Below, piece after piece: positions 46,001 to 56,313 of a stretch of 64,000 nucleotides of DNA (position 1 is its first letter; each line of letters starts with the position of its first letter). The stretch is from Bryoerythrophyllum caledonicum (taxonomy: Eukaryota; Streptophyta; Bryopsida; Pottiales; Pottiaceae), in assembly GCA_963971425.1 (NCBI GenBank), contig OZ020525.1:7857560-7921559 (forward strand), given 5' to 3'. The position numbers and the translations under genes are program-made. The notes below the pieces were generated by a model. That model was not told the origin of the DNA, searched no databases, and saw only the letters and a list, made by a program, of their open reading frames with translations.

Positions 46001-46075
46001 GTAGTAAAGGCTGTTGCAGCGGAGGCAGAATTGAATATGAAGAAGCTTGTTGAAGCCGCCATTGCTGTAGCTAGT
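43027..46075 (+). pseudogene. Decayed DGNHR-motif gene, cut by element D
   Basis: A homologue of the MULE-borne gene on the opposite strand, again with GT-AG introns (for example 43123-43193). It reads LRLKPRSKSKLNIPLSHASA, then after a frameshift near 43450 GAHFVSTGYIDGHGVFYVAL, SSNWSPLWIKANEAFEIELQ, KKMFFVWDGNHCLAA and LLTALHQVNW. These parallel the exon 2 order of the other gene, with Arg of DGNHR replaced by Cys. Later parts are LGDAVAHATRKFKEKYPEKS (44.9-45.2 kb) and a well-preserved 3' exon at 45413-46075 (FELGISIDYEPLDGDVIQSL; LYRYFKFILYPRKVVSKTPS). In-frame stops at 43519, 43693, about 45217 and about 45322 show decay. The last exon runs into the element D LTR, so the true C-terminus is lost. 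It shows what the MULE-borne gene may lack at its 3' end. Confidence 0.75.
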
Positions 46076-48063
46076 TGTAGAGCCAAAATGACAAAAATAG
46101 ATTTTTTCCGAAAATTAAGTGTAAAAAGGGTTGTAGATATATGGAGAATTAGATAATTAATGATTAAGTTTACACTAAGTAGTTAATTGATTGAAAAGTA
46201 CCTATTCATATCCAAGAATATGGAAATAATGGGAAAAGGGTTGAACTCACACCCTTCGGGTAGAGTGTACCTTTTCATGAATGGATATGAAGAGATGTGA
46301 AGATTTAGTGGAATTAATCTTAATGGTTAATACTACTAGGGAAAACCTCTTTCCAAGAGTTGTACCTCTTGGATGTTGAGTAGAATGACTAGCTTGAATT
46401 TTTAGCATTCTTGGCCATTACCATAGAAATTCCTTGGAGGAAGATTGGAGTGAGCCCTAGCTTTAGGTGAAAAAGCTAGTTGATGACTCTTAATGTTGTA
46501 AGAGTATTTAATTTTATATATGAATATATAATTGTTATTGAATTTGCATATGTAGAGTCTTGTGACTTGAGTCATATGTATAATTGCAATATTATGTGAA
46601 CTTCATTGCATAAATTTGACAATTGTGTGTTGTAAATGCAAGTGCATGCATTAGGTATTAATTGTGGATAAAATTTTTATGCATGAATGCATTGTATATT
46701 TATTCTTCATGGAATAAGTTAGGGAAATACCCTAACTACTAAGGTCGTGTGTGTGACCTTGTGTGTGTGTTGGAGCAATAATTATAATTGTGAAGATTAA
46801 TGGAGATAATGTGAAATTAAGTGACTTAGTGCATAAGGTGTGTGATGCATAAGTACTTAAGAAGATCTCAAGTGTGAGTGAGCATAACTTGAGTATCATA
46901 AGAATAAGAGTGGAGTTCTTATTTATGTTAATGCAATTTATGCAATAAACATCAAGAGTGACATACCTTGATGCATGGCAAGAGTGTCATATTATGCATA
47001 CAAAAAATTGGCATTAAGTCTATCCTTAATAGAAGGGATTCTCTAAGGTAGACTAAGTTGTGAGTATTTAAGAATCTATCATAAGAGAGAAAATAAAGAA
47101 CAAATCCCAAAGAAAGACTTAAGAAGAAAACATAGAACCTTAAGAATCTTAAGTCCAAGTTTGGATACATAAGCTTATGAGGAGTGAGACCTTAACTACC
47201 ATGAGACCCTTAAGTTTAAGGGCTTGGACTTAAAGGTTCGTATGAGTGAGAATACGGGACAATATTGGCATTCAGTGAGATGCACTCCCGGTTCTGGAAG
47301 TCTTATAGACAGAAACTTAAGAACACTGTAGGACTGAATTGGTCTAGACGGTGCAGGTTCTTAAGAATCAGTCCTAAGTAAGAAAAGAAGTGCTTAAGAA
47401 CTCAAGGACAAAAACTGTGTTCTTAAGAACATGGACCCGACTAAGAGAGAAGCCTTAAGTAAAATTCAGACATCTTAAAGACTAAGTGGTACGAGTAAGT
47501 GTGGAACACCGTGGTCTTTAAGGGATAATTGTGGGTAAGAGAACTTAAGTAGAGACTTAAGAGGTGAACCCTTTAAGACTTAAGTTAACTTGTGTATGGG
47601 ATTTTTGAGACTAACCATTGTCTTAAGAACGTGATCACGTGGACCGAGTGGACGGACGTGAAAAGTGGAGCGTTTTTGCATGAGGTAAGAATGTGAATTC
47701 TTTAAGATTGTAATTAAAGAACCAATGCAATGAGACTTAATGGAAACTTCCATTAGCCCAGTGTGGCAAGTGTTTAAGGATTAGTGGCATAAGCACAATC
47801 TTAAAAGGACTAATGTTCCGTCTTAAGGCACGAGAGATCCTTGGGGTTTAGACTTTGTTTGTGGATCCCTTAAGAGTAATGCTAACAGCCCTAATTTCCT
47901 AGAAATAGATAGATAACCTTAAGAATTAACCAAAAAGATAGCTTTAACGACACAATTAATCTCCAATTACTTAAAACTAGGCGTATGATCATCCCCGTAA
48001 CGAATCCTATGAGGTGTGGGTACACTTGGGTGTTTTATTAGAGTGGTGAAAAATCACTCCACA
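46076..48063 (+). repeat. Element D 5' LTR
   Basis: Start TGTAG is defined by identity with 63760 onward. End CCACA at 48059-48063 is inferred from the TG...CA rule, the partial symmetry TGTAG/CCACA, and the PBS six bases later. The length is 1988 bp. The second half is dense in CTTAAG and TTAAGAA motifs. TTTTATATATGAATATATAA (about 46511-46530) is a possible TATA element. No ORF of its own; the frame entering from 45449 is a chimera of the interrupted gene and LTR. Confidence 0.85.
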
Positions 48064-48069
48064 TTTTTT

Positions 48070-48087
48070 TGGCGACCATGCTGGGGA
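48070..48087 (+). other. Primer binding site of element D (tRNA-Arg-like)
   Basis: TGGCGACCATGCTGGGGA lies six T after the LTR end. It is complementary to a tRNA 3' end TCCCCAGCATGGTCGCCA. From general knowledge, tRNA-Arg species begin GACNNNG and end with a T-stem CCCAG and G-CCA, which fits apart from a few acceptor bases. The exact tRNA is an inference. Confidence 0.65.
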
Positions 48088-48265
48088 TGGTACCGTCAAG
48101 TTTTTTTAAGTAATTTTAATTAGGAAAGCTGTCAAACTTAAGTCAATTACTTAAGTAAACTATCATAGCATTTAGTTTTATGTGAAGTTATAAACTTTGA
48201 AAAACATTATTTAAAAAATAAAAAAAAATTAAAATTTGTAAAGAGTGAAGACATGTTGTTACAAC

Positions 48266-48763
48266 ATGTCTACTTTTCCATGGGAGGTTTCTGAAGAAAC
48301 TTTGAGTGACTTCTTTAGTGGTCCATATTTGTTTAGCGCCCTTTATCGTGTCTATAGAGGTGCGTATTACGGACAAGGATTTCAATTTTATGGGGCTCAC
48401 CTAAAAATTGATCAATCATTTAATGAAAAATTTGAACAACTACCCTTAGAAATTAAACAATTAATTTTAAACAAAGTATGGAATAAGGGTGAGGGTTTTA
48501 ATGAAGTAAGTGTCAAGAAAAAGACTTTATATTTAAAATATCAACTGCACTACCTTTTTGCTCAATATGGTAGATTGAAACTTCAAACACAACCATTAAT
48601 TTCTAGAGGCTTAGGGGCTTGGAACGGATACAAGTTTAATCAAGAAACTTATATCTTTGTTTATAGTAAACAAAACTTAGAGAGCAAAGTATTCTTTCCC
48701 GACTTCTTATCTAAAGATCCAGAAGTTCCCGTGAGTGTAGCCTTTGATTTATTATGTATTTAA
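48266..48763 (+). CDS. Leader ORF 1 of element D (unknown)
   Basis: First ORF after the PBS. I take ATG 48266 (MSTFPWEVSEETLSDFFSGP); the frame is open seven codons further up only from a GTG. It has 165 codons, with an aromatic-rich stretch (LYRVYRGAYYGQGFQFYGAH) and later LGAWNGYKFNQETYIFVYSK. No signal peptide or membrane segment. It resembles no family I know. It ends TAA and the next ORF starts three bases later in the same frame, so the two may be translated by reinitiation or read-through. The lack of nonsense codons here, in an element with broken gag-pol, is notable. Confidence 0.5.
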   Translation: MSTFPWEVSEETLSDFFSGPYLFSALYRVYRGAYYGQGFQFYGAHLKIDQSFNEKFEQLPLEIKQLILNKVWNKGEGFNEVSVKKKTLYLKYQLHYLFAQYGRLKLQTQPLISRGLGAWNGYKFNQETYIFVYSKQNLESKVFFPDFLSKDPEVPVSVAFDLLCI

Positions 48764-48766
48764 AAA

Positions 48767-49075
48767 ATGAGTTCCTCAAATGAAACTTTTAAGGAACAAC
48801 GGACAAGGTTGAAAAGATTGTTAATAATTTATTCTAAAATTCAATACAATGAAGGGAAATTATTTAGACTTTTGGGGACAGAAATAGAACGTATTAAAGA
48901 CAACAACCAACATTCCATTAATAGAAAAAAAATCATCAATACTTTCTTACAAAAATTCAATTACCCAAGAGAATTAATAATAGAACCATTGTCACGAGAA
49001 TTTAAGATAGAACCATTTACCCTGACTGATTGGCGTCACTATTGTTACCTCAATGGAGCAAATGAGAAAAATTGA
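48767..49075 (+). CDS. Leader ORF 2 of element D, small paralogue
   Basis: 102 codons from ATG 48767. The pattern LKRLLIIYSKIQYNEGKLFR, LLGTEIERI, FLQKFNYPREL parallels ORFs 3 and 4: a helical repeat with an aromatic near its start, then TEIER/ESEID, then an xxYP turn. It is the most diverged of the three and ends with FTLTDWRHYCYLNGANEKN. Its end overlaps the start of ORF 3 by 23 nt in another frame. Function unknown. It is predicted to be small, charged and helical. Confidence 0.55.
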   Translation: MSSSNETFKEQRTRLKRLLIIYSKIQYNEGKLFRLLGTEIERIKDNNQHSINRKKIINTFLQKFNYPRELIIEPLSREFKIEPFTLTDWRHYCYLNGANEKN

Positions 49076-49334
49076 ACGCCTAAATTCTAAAAGTGAAAGA
49101 AATAAGTCCCTTAAATTCTTATATGCAAGAATAGCTTATTATGAAACTTTCATTAGTCAGGATAGGAAATATTTGGATATAGTAGAAACTGAAATAGAGA
49201 GATTGATTGAACAAGCAAAAGAATGGTTGAGTGAACTTGAGATAGGGGAATTGTTGGCATATTTAGGTTACCCCATAAATAAAGAGAAGGAATTAAACCT
49301 ATCCATGGAGGCTCTCCACCTTTGTTCAAGTTAA
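49053..49334 (+). CDS. Leader ORF 3 of element D, small paralogue
   Basis: 93 codons from ATG 49053 (MEQMRKIERLNSKSERNKSL). The core KFLYARIAYYETFISQDRKY, LDIVETEIERLIEQAKEWLS, ELEIGELLAYLGYP aligns with ORF 4 almost without gaps. The end is LSMEALHLCSS, compared with LTEEAIYLCLN in ORF 4. Predicted helical. It overlaps ORF 2 by 23 nt, and 48 nt separate it from ORF 4. No similarity to a known domain can be claimed. Confidence 0.6.
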   Translation: MEQMRKIERLNSKSERNKSLKFLYARIAYYETFISQDRKYLDIVETEIERLIEQAKEWLSELEIGELLAYLGYPINKEKELNLSMEALHLCSS

Positions 49335-49382
49335 AATTCTTTATAATTCCTTGAAATACCATACAAGTACCCCAATGACAAA

Positions 49383-49682
49383 ATGAACCGAGAGAGTGAT
49401 CCTTTATGTACCCCAGTTAATGGTGGGAAAATAATTAGGAGATTAATCACTACAATTTGTGCGTATCACCGTATAGGACCTTATGATGGGGAATATTTGA
49501 AAATAGCCGAAAGTGAGATAGACCTTTTAATAGGTATAGCCAGTGAATGGTTGGGAGAAAATGAAATGGGAGCCTTATTAACTATGTATAAGTATCCACG
49601 AAACATTGCATGGGAAGTTGAAGGAATGAAGCTTACAGAAGAAGCAATTTATCTTTGTTTAAATTTAAAATTTAAAAATTAA
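49383..49682 (+). CDS. Leader ORF 4 of element D, small paralogue
   Basis: 99 codons from ATG 49383 (MNRESDPLCTPVNGGKIIRR). The core ITTICAYHRIGPYDGEYLKI, AESEIDLLIGIASEWLGENE, MGALLTMYKYPRN matches ORF 3 with shared E-W-L, E-(I/M)-G-x-LL and YP positions. It ends 43 nt before the gag ATG. It lies in the same frame as ORF 3 after one or more stops, so the set may have arisen by tandem duplication. Function unknown. Confidence 0.6.
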   Translation: MNRESDPLCTPVNGGKIIRRLITTICAYHRIGPYDGEYLKIAESEIDLLIGIASEWLGENEMGALLTMYKYPRNIAWEVEGMKLTEEAIYLCLNLKFKN

Positions 49683-49725
49683 GTTCAGAATAAGGATAAA
49701 AATAAAAAACCTGTGGGGATTACTA

Positions 49726-52173
49726 ATGTCAGGAAAAGACAAAGAGAAAAGAGAAAAACAAAAAGTCGAGAGAGCTCAACGTTTTAAGAAAAGGGTAGAG
49801 AGGAAACAACCAACTACAGTGTTAGGAGTACATAATCCTACCTTTAACACTGTTACAACTCCTTCTCCCTTCAAACTAGATGAGGAAATAGAAATAGCCT
49901 TAGAAAAGGCATTGAGACAAACAAAAAGGGAGACAACATATAAAACACTACCCGATCCTCCAAGTTCTCCTCAGTCAGACACAAAGACACCACAATTTAC
50001 CCCAGAAGAGTTAGTATTTGCAGCCTTAAAAAATCCTAGGAAGAAATATATAGGAAAAAGAAAAGATAAAAAATATACCAGTCACTCTTGTTGTTCTAGT
50101 AGCCCGGAAGAAGTAAATTGGGAGACCCAAAGTGAGAAGGTTTGGTCTAAATCCTTAGAAAAGGAAGGATCCTCAGAAGAGGAAGAAGTGGATGAAAAAC
50201 CTAACATTCATGATCAACAACTTGATGAGTTAGAGCGATTGTTTAGAACCCCCATACCCCAATCTTTAATAAATCGTACATATGAAGTAGGTAACTCCTC
50301 ACACCAATCAAACTTTGAAACTCCCTATCCAAGTCCTTTTGCCCAAGAATTTGAGTCAAAATTGGAAATATCAATATTTACTCATAGTGAAGCAAAAGAA
50401 TCTGTTGACCATTTTCTGAATGATAGACCATTGGAAAATGAAGAAGAAAAGCATAAGTTTCGTAAGGAGTTATTAGAAGCTTTTAGTTAAATTCTTAGAC
50501 CTACCACTTTAAACTTTGACATACAAAAAGAGATTGACCAAATTAGTGTAGAAAGAGCGGAATTTAAGTATAATCCTATTAAAGAGGAAAAGTTAGATGT
50601 AGGTGAGCAAAGTGAGCCTAAAGAAGGTGAAAGTTTATTTAATAGTGAAAGTAAAGAAGAAGAGCACTCAAAACCACCAGTGCGAGAAGAGAGTCCAGCT
50701 GGACTCCCCTCACATACTTCTGGGAGGACTTCTCCTTTTGACTCTTCTTCTGCTAGTTCTACCTCTAGCAGGTCCTCATTATCCTCACCACCTTCAACCC
50801 CTCCTACTCCAGACGACCCTTTTGTTAATCCCCTTGCTATGGCGCATCATAGGATGCTTAATATAGCTCCATTTCCCATATTCTATGATGACTTGGGAGA
50901 AGATCCAGATTCCTACTTGGAAAGATTTCAAGTAGTAGCAATAGCTAATAATTTAGCAATTGATAAGTACATCACTAGTTTTCCTGGTAATTTACTAGGG
51001 GAAGCTCAGAGGTGGTATGCGGCATTAGATCCTCAACCAATAAACTGGGATGCTTTAAAAGAAGCATTTTTGACCAGGTTCAGACCCCAGTCTTATCATA
51101 ATACTTTGCAAGATCAGTTACAAAGTTTTCAAATGTATCCCACAGAAACTATAGCCGGATATTATACTCGGCTTAGAAACTTATTGAATAGATGGCGAGA
51201 TCATAATATGCCAGAAGCATGGATCACTAATACCTTTACCAGAGGTTTATTAGATCCTATGTGTATATACCAGGTTAAACTTTCCAACCCGGCAAATTTA
51301 AATGCAGCATATGAAGCTGCTAGAAATTGGGAAGCTGCTATGCAGCGATCTAATATGTTGTTACAGACAAAAAGGATTCCATATCAGGATCCATATCTTT
51401 TGCCTGTAACTACTCAATATGGGATGGATAATAGTGGAAGAGATTATTATCCTAGGTCAATATCCAGTCAACCCCAATTAACTATACAAGGACCACCTCA
51501 TCCTAGAGAGCAACAACTTGCGTTGATGCTTCCTAGTCATGAGGAAAATGAGCTACAAGCCTTACAAAAACAATTTAGAGAATTGTCAGTCCAAGTTAAT
51601 GAAGGTAGAAATAAGCGACCTAAGGCTACTAATCAACGAACTAATATTTGGTGTAGTAATTGTAAGGGACATGGACACTTGGCCACCGAGTGTAAATATC
51701 CAATAGGAGGAACACCTAAGCTTAAATGTGCTTATTGCGGTGCAAAGGGCCATGATATAACTACTTGTAGAAATATCAAGGAAGTAAAGGCCCTAGTACA
51801 AGAGCAACCTTCTCAAAATAATAACCAAAAACAACCTTATAGAATTACATCCAAATGACCTTTTACAAGACCAGGAAACAATAATAACCATCCGAGAGGA
51901 AATAATGGTTATAGTCAACACCAAGTTTGGAGAGGACCTATCCAAGATAGAAACAAAGAAGTAGTATGTTATAGATGTGGAGAGCCAGGTCATTATTCTA
52001 GGGAATGCACAAATGCACGTCAACAAGTTGGTTTTAATCCCTTATGTGGAAGATGTGGGCAAACGGGGCATGTTTCTACCTTTTGCACAGCCATAATTAC
52101 TGAGTTTCCTAATGTTAGGAAACAAGTTCAAATTCAAGAAGTAGAGTCTTCTAATACTAGAAATGTAAACTAT
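49726..52173 (+). pseudogene. Gag (element D) with four zinc knuckles and two stops
   Basis: Starts at ATG 49726 (MSGKDKEKREKQKVERAQRF). An N-terminal charged region of 254 codons ends at TAA 50488-50490, but the same frame continues open to TGA 51856-51858 and then into pol. The capsid core is clear: MLNIAPFPIFYDDLGEDPDS, LGEAQRWYAALDPQPINWDA, LKEAFLTRFRP, TIAGYYTRLRNLLNRW. Two CCHC knuckles (CSNCKGHGHLATEC, CAYCGAKGHDITTC) precede the TGA and two more (CYRCGEPGHYSREC, CGRCGQTGHVSTFC) follow it. Gag packages element RNA into cytoplasmic particles. Both stops look like point mutations, not natural boundaries, since the nucleocapsid is split between knuckles 2 and 3. Confidence 0.88.
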
Positions 52174-55100
52174 ATGGCAATTGATACACCTCAAGATGTC
52201 TTTATCACGAGATCACAAGCCAAGAAGGCCCTTGAAAAAGAACCCGTTAGTAGTTCAGAGAGTGATTATAGCAAAGTAAAACTTAATCCTGTGCTTGCTA
52301 GAGATATGCCAACTATACTAAAAAGACCAGAAATTCTTAAACCATCACCACAAATAATAGAAATAACAAATAGTGATTCTCAGGAAAATCCTACTCAAGT
52401 ACCTATAACACCTTCTTCGCCAGAAAAAATTGTACCTATAATTCCAAATGTGGAAAAACCAAGTACTTCCATGAAACCGTTGGAACAACCTACTTTTTAT
52501 AAGCCTTCAAAAAAGATAATGAAAGAATCATCTATGTCTTTAAAAAAGAGAAAACATAATAGAATTATGAGATTAGCAGTGGGTATGCATCCATATGATA
52601 TTCTCACAGATTTAGATAGATTACAACCTCAAATTTCTTTGAGACAATTACTTGCATTGTCACCTTATTGTAAGAATGAGTTAACCTCTTCTCTAATTAG
52701 AAAGAGAGCAAAAATACAAGAGGAGGACAATGTTAAAAAAACTAAACAAAAAATAAATAAGGAAACAAGTAAATCTCAACCCGAAATTGTGAACGTTCAT
52801 GATATCTCTCTAGATCTAGGTGCACCTATAGTCGATGTAATTATAGATGGAACTTTAATTGATGGAGTCCAAATTGATAGTGGGAGTAGTGTCAACCTTA
52901 TGAGTGTTGATACTATGGAAGAGTTAGGCATAACTACCATAGCACCTACTCCTATTATTTTAAGAATGGCCGATCAAAGTAGAGTCAAACCTTTGGGAAA
53001 ATTGATACAATTAAATACAATAATTGGTGGAATTGATTATAAAATTGACTATATTGTCTTTAAGGTGAGTGAGTCTATTTCCACATATCCTATTCTCCTT
53101 GGCAGACCTTGGTTGTCATTAGCTAAAGCCAAGGACGATTGGGGCAAGGGAACTTTGACAATTGGGAAGGGCAAAAGTAAAATTATTCTTCCCATGTTTC
53201 CTGCAAACTATCATGGTGAGACTCAAGATGATGCTTCAGATTGGACTACTGATCCCAACTCAGAATCTGAGCCTGAAGATACTAATGTTATCCAGGACAT
53301 GCCTACGTTTAAAGGCTTAGGTCCTGGAGAGTATTTTGTCCCTCCCAGTCAAGTTGATGACTCGGATGCAGCTATTGAAGCATGGCAAAATGCTCCTATT
53401 TTTAACATTACTACTGAGGGAGAGTCAGATAAAGGAATTCCTTATGTGTCAGACTCGGATGAGTTGCTAGGTGATAAGAAAACACCTAATGTTCGACCTT
53501 TAGTAAAAAATACTATCGAAATAAATTTAGGCACTACGGAAGATCCTAAGCCTATTAAAATATATGATGAATTAAGTTCTAAAGAATATGAAGAATGGTT
53601 GGAATTCTTTAAGAAGGAGAAAGACGCCTTTGCTTGGACTTATAAAGATTTGAAAGGCATACCTCCTGATGTTTGTCAACATCGAATTATCCTAGAAGCA
53701 GATGCTAAACCTATTAGGCAAAGGCAATATAGGATGAACCCAAAGTATTCTCTAATGGTTAAAGAGGAAATTGATAAATTACTGGAGTGTAATTTCATTT
53801 ATCCCATGCCATTTACTGAGTGGGTGTCACCTATTGTCATAGTACCTAAAAAGAATGGTAAGATCCGTATTTGTCAGGATTTTCGACAGTTGAATAAAGC
53901 CACTAAGAAAGATTTCTTTCCTTTACCATTTTCTGATGCAGTCCTAGATGGTGTAGCGGGTCATGAATGTTATTCCTTCCTTGATGGATTCTCGGGTTAT
54001 AATCAAGTGCAGATTGCCCCAGAAGATAAACCATTGACCACTTTCACTACGGACTGGGGGACTTTTGCATATAATGTCATGCCATTTGGATTGTGCAATG
54101 CTCCGGCAACATTCCAAAGAGTTATGACTCAAGCCTTCACAAAATATCTTAGAAAATTTATGGAGATATTTTTAGATGATTTTTGTGTGTTTGGTTCTAA
54201 GAAAGATCATGCACAAAATTTAAAGAAATGTTTTGATCAATGTAGAAAGTATGGCATCTCCATAAATGCTGCTAAGTCTGAGTTTGCTACTGTATGTGGT
54301 AAATTATTAGGTCATGTTGTTTCAAAAGAGGGAATATCGGTTGACCCAGACAAAGTAGACATTATTATTAAAATGGAAATTCCTAAACATCTCACGGGAC
54401 TAAAAGGCTTTCTAGGTGCAACAGGTTATTATAGAAGATTTATTTATAAGTTTGCTTTTATAGCAGCACCTTTGAATGTCTTAACAAAACAAACTTTACT
54501 ACCGGGGGTATGGACAGATGATTGCACTAAAGCTTTTAACAAGTTAAAACGTCGTCTTAGTAAAGCACCTGTTCTAATTCCCCCAGATTGGACAAAACCC
54601 TTTGAAGTATATGTTGATGCTTCTAATGTGGCAATTGGAAGTGTGTTAAGCCAGAAAGATTCCAAAGGTCATGATAGACCAATTTACTTTGCAAGTAGAC
54701 AGTTGAGTGCCCCAGAAAGGAACTATTCTGTAACTGAAAGAGAAGGTCTTGACATGATTTTCTCTGTTAAAAAATATAGACATTATTTATTGGGATATAA
54801 ATTCACTTTTCATATTGATCATGATGCCTTGAAGTATATGATCAATAAGCCTTAATTAAGTGGTCGAATTGCAAGGTGGGTTTTGCTATTACAAGAGTTT
54901 GATTTTACCATTAATGTCAGACCGGGGAAAATACATCAAAATGCGGATTTTTTATCAAGACTTAGTGAAACTATAAATCCACAGTCCATAGATGATAACT
55001 TTCCAGATGCACACATATTTTCTGTTAAAGAGGGTGTGGAGGTACTTGATGTAATTCCTAAAGAATATGCCGACATCATCTACTATTTAACTAAGGCTAC

Positions 55101-56313
55101 TTTTCCTATTGAATACACTAGCAAAGATAAAACTAAACTAGTCCATCAATCTTTGCCTTACACCATGATTAGTGGTGTTCTCTATAAGCGAGGCAAAGAT
55201 GATGTACTTCGACGATGTGTAAATCCTAGTGAAGTATCCATGATTTTAGTAGGATGTCATGATGATATCTGCGGAGGGCATTTTGCGGGTTGGGCTACCG
55301 CTCAAAAAGCATTGCGAGCAGGCTATTGGTGGCCCACACTTTTTGCCGATGCCACTAATTATGTTAAAAAATGTGATCCTTGTCAGCGAGTTGGTAAACC
55401 GACAGCCACTAAGGTTATGCCATTAACACCAATTTTAGCACAAATTCCTTTTGAAAAATGGGGAATTGACTTTGTAGGTCCCATTAAACCACCTAGTCGT
55501 GAGGGTCAAAAACGCTATATCTTGGTTGCAACCGAATATGTGACTAAGTGGGTAGAGGCCCTTGCCACTAGAACTGATGACGCAGACACTGTGGCAAAAT
55601 TCATTTATGAACATATCATCACTAGATTTGGGTGTCCGAAAGAAATTGTAAGTGATAGAGGGACTCATTTCATCAATGATACTATTGAGAAAATGTTGCA
55701 AAAGTATTTTATTAAGCACCGTAAGTCGTCACCCTATCACCCTAGAGCTAATGGACAAACTGAGAAGTCTAATGGTATTCTCTGCAAGATTATCACTAAG
55801 ACATTACAAGGCAATGCATCTAATTGGGATTATGAGTTGAATAATGCATTATGGGCATATAGATGTACAATAAAAACTACAACTAAAGCAACCCCTTTCC
55901 AATTAGTATATGGATTAGAAGCTATGCTCCCGATAGAAGTGGCATTACCTTCTCTACGCGTGGCAATTTCTGAAAGATTAGATGATGAACAATCTCTAAG
56001 AGAAAGATTAGATAATCTAGAACGTCTAGATGAAATTAGAGGTCAAGCCTACATGAATATGGAAGCTATACAAAAACAAAGGAAAACTTATTATGATAGT
56101 AAATTACAACCAAAAACTCTAAAAGAAAATGATTTAGTCTTACTCTATGACAGTCGATTCCAGAAATTTCCAGGAAAATTTAAAATGAGATGGTTTGGAC
56201 CATACAAAATACTTAAATCTTATCCTAATGGTTCTGTGGAATTACAAGATTTTGCAGGTAATGTGCATGCAACACGCTATAATGGCTACAGGCTCAAAAA
56301 GTACGTAACTTGA
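52174..56313 (+). pseudogene. Pol (element D): protease, RT, RNase H, integrase
   Basis: Same frame as gag, with one TAA at 54853-54855 between MINKP and LSGRIARWVLLLQEF, where relatives have Gln. Protease active site: VQIDSGSSVNLM (about 52865). RT: KIRICQDFRQLNKATKKDFF, FLDGFSGYNQVQIAPED, MPFGLCNAPATFQRVM and the catalytic box EIFLDDFCVFG (about 54165-54190; FLDD for YVDD). RNase H: FEVYVDASNVAIGSVLSQ, YSVTEREGLDMIF, HIDHDALKYMI. Integrase zinc finger HDDICGGH...CDPCQ; core Asp in GIDFVGP, Asp in VSDRGTHF, Glu in NGQTEKSN. The C-terminal MRWFGPYKILKSYPNGSVEL ends at YVT with no chromodomain. Catalytic residues appear intact, so one nonsense codon is the main lesion. Confidence 0.92.
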
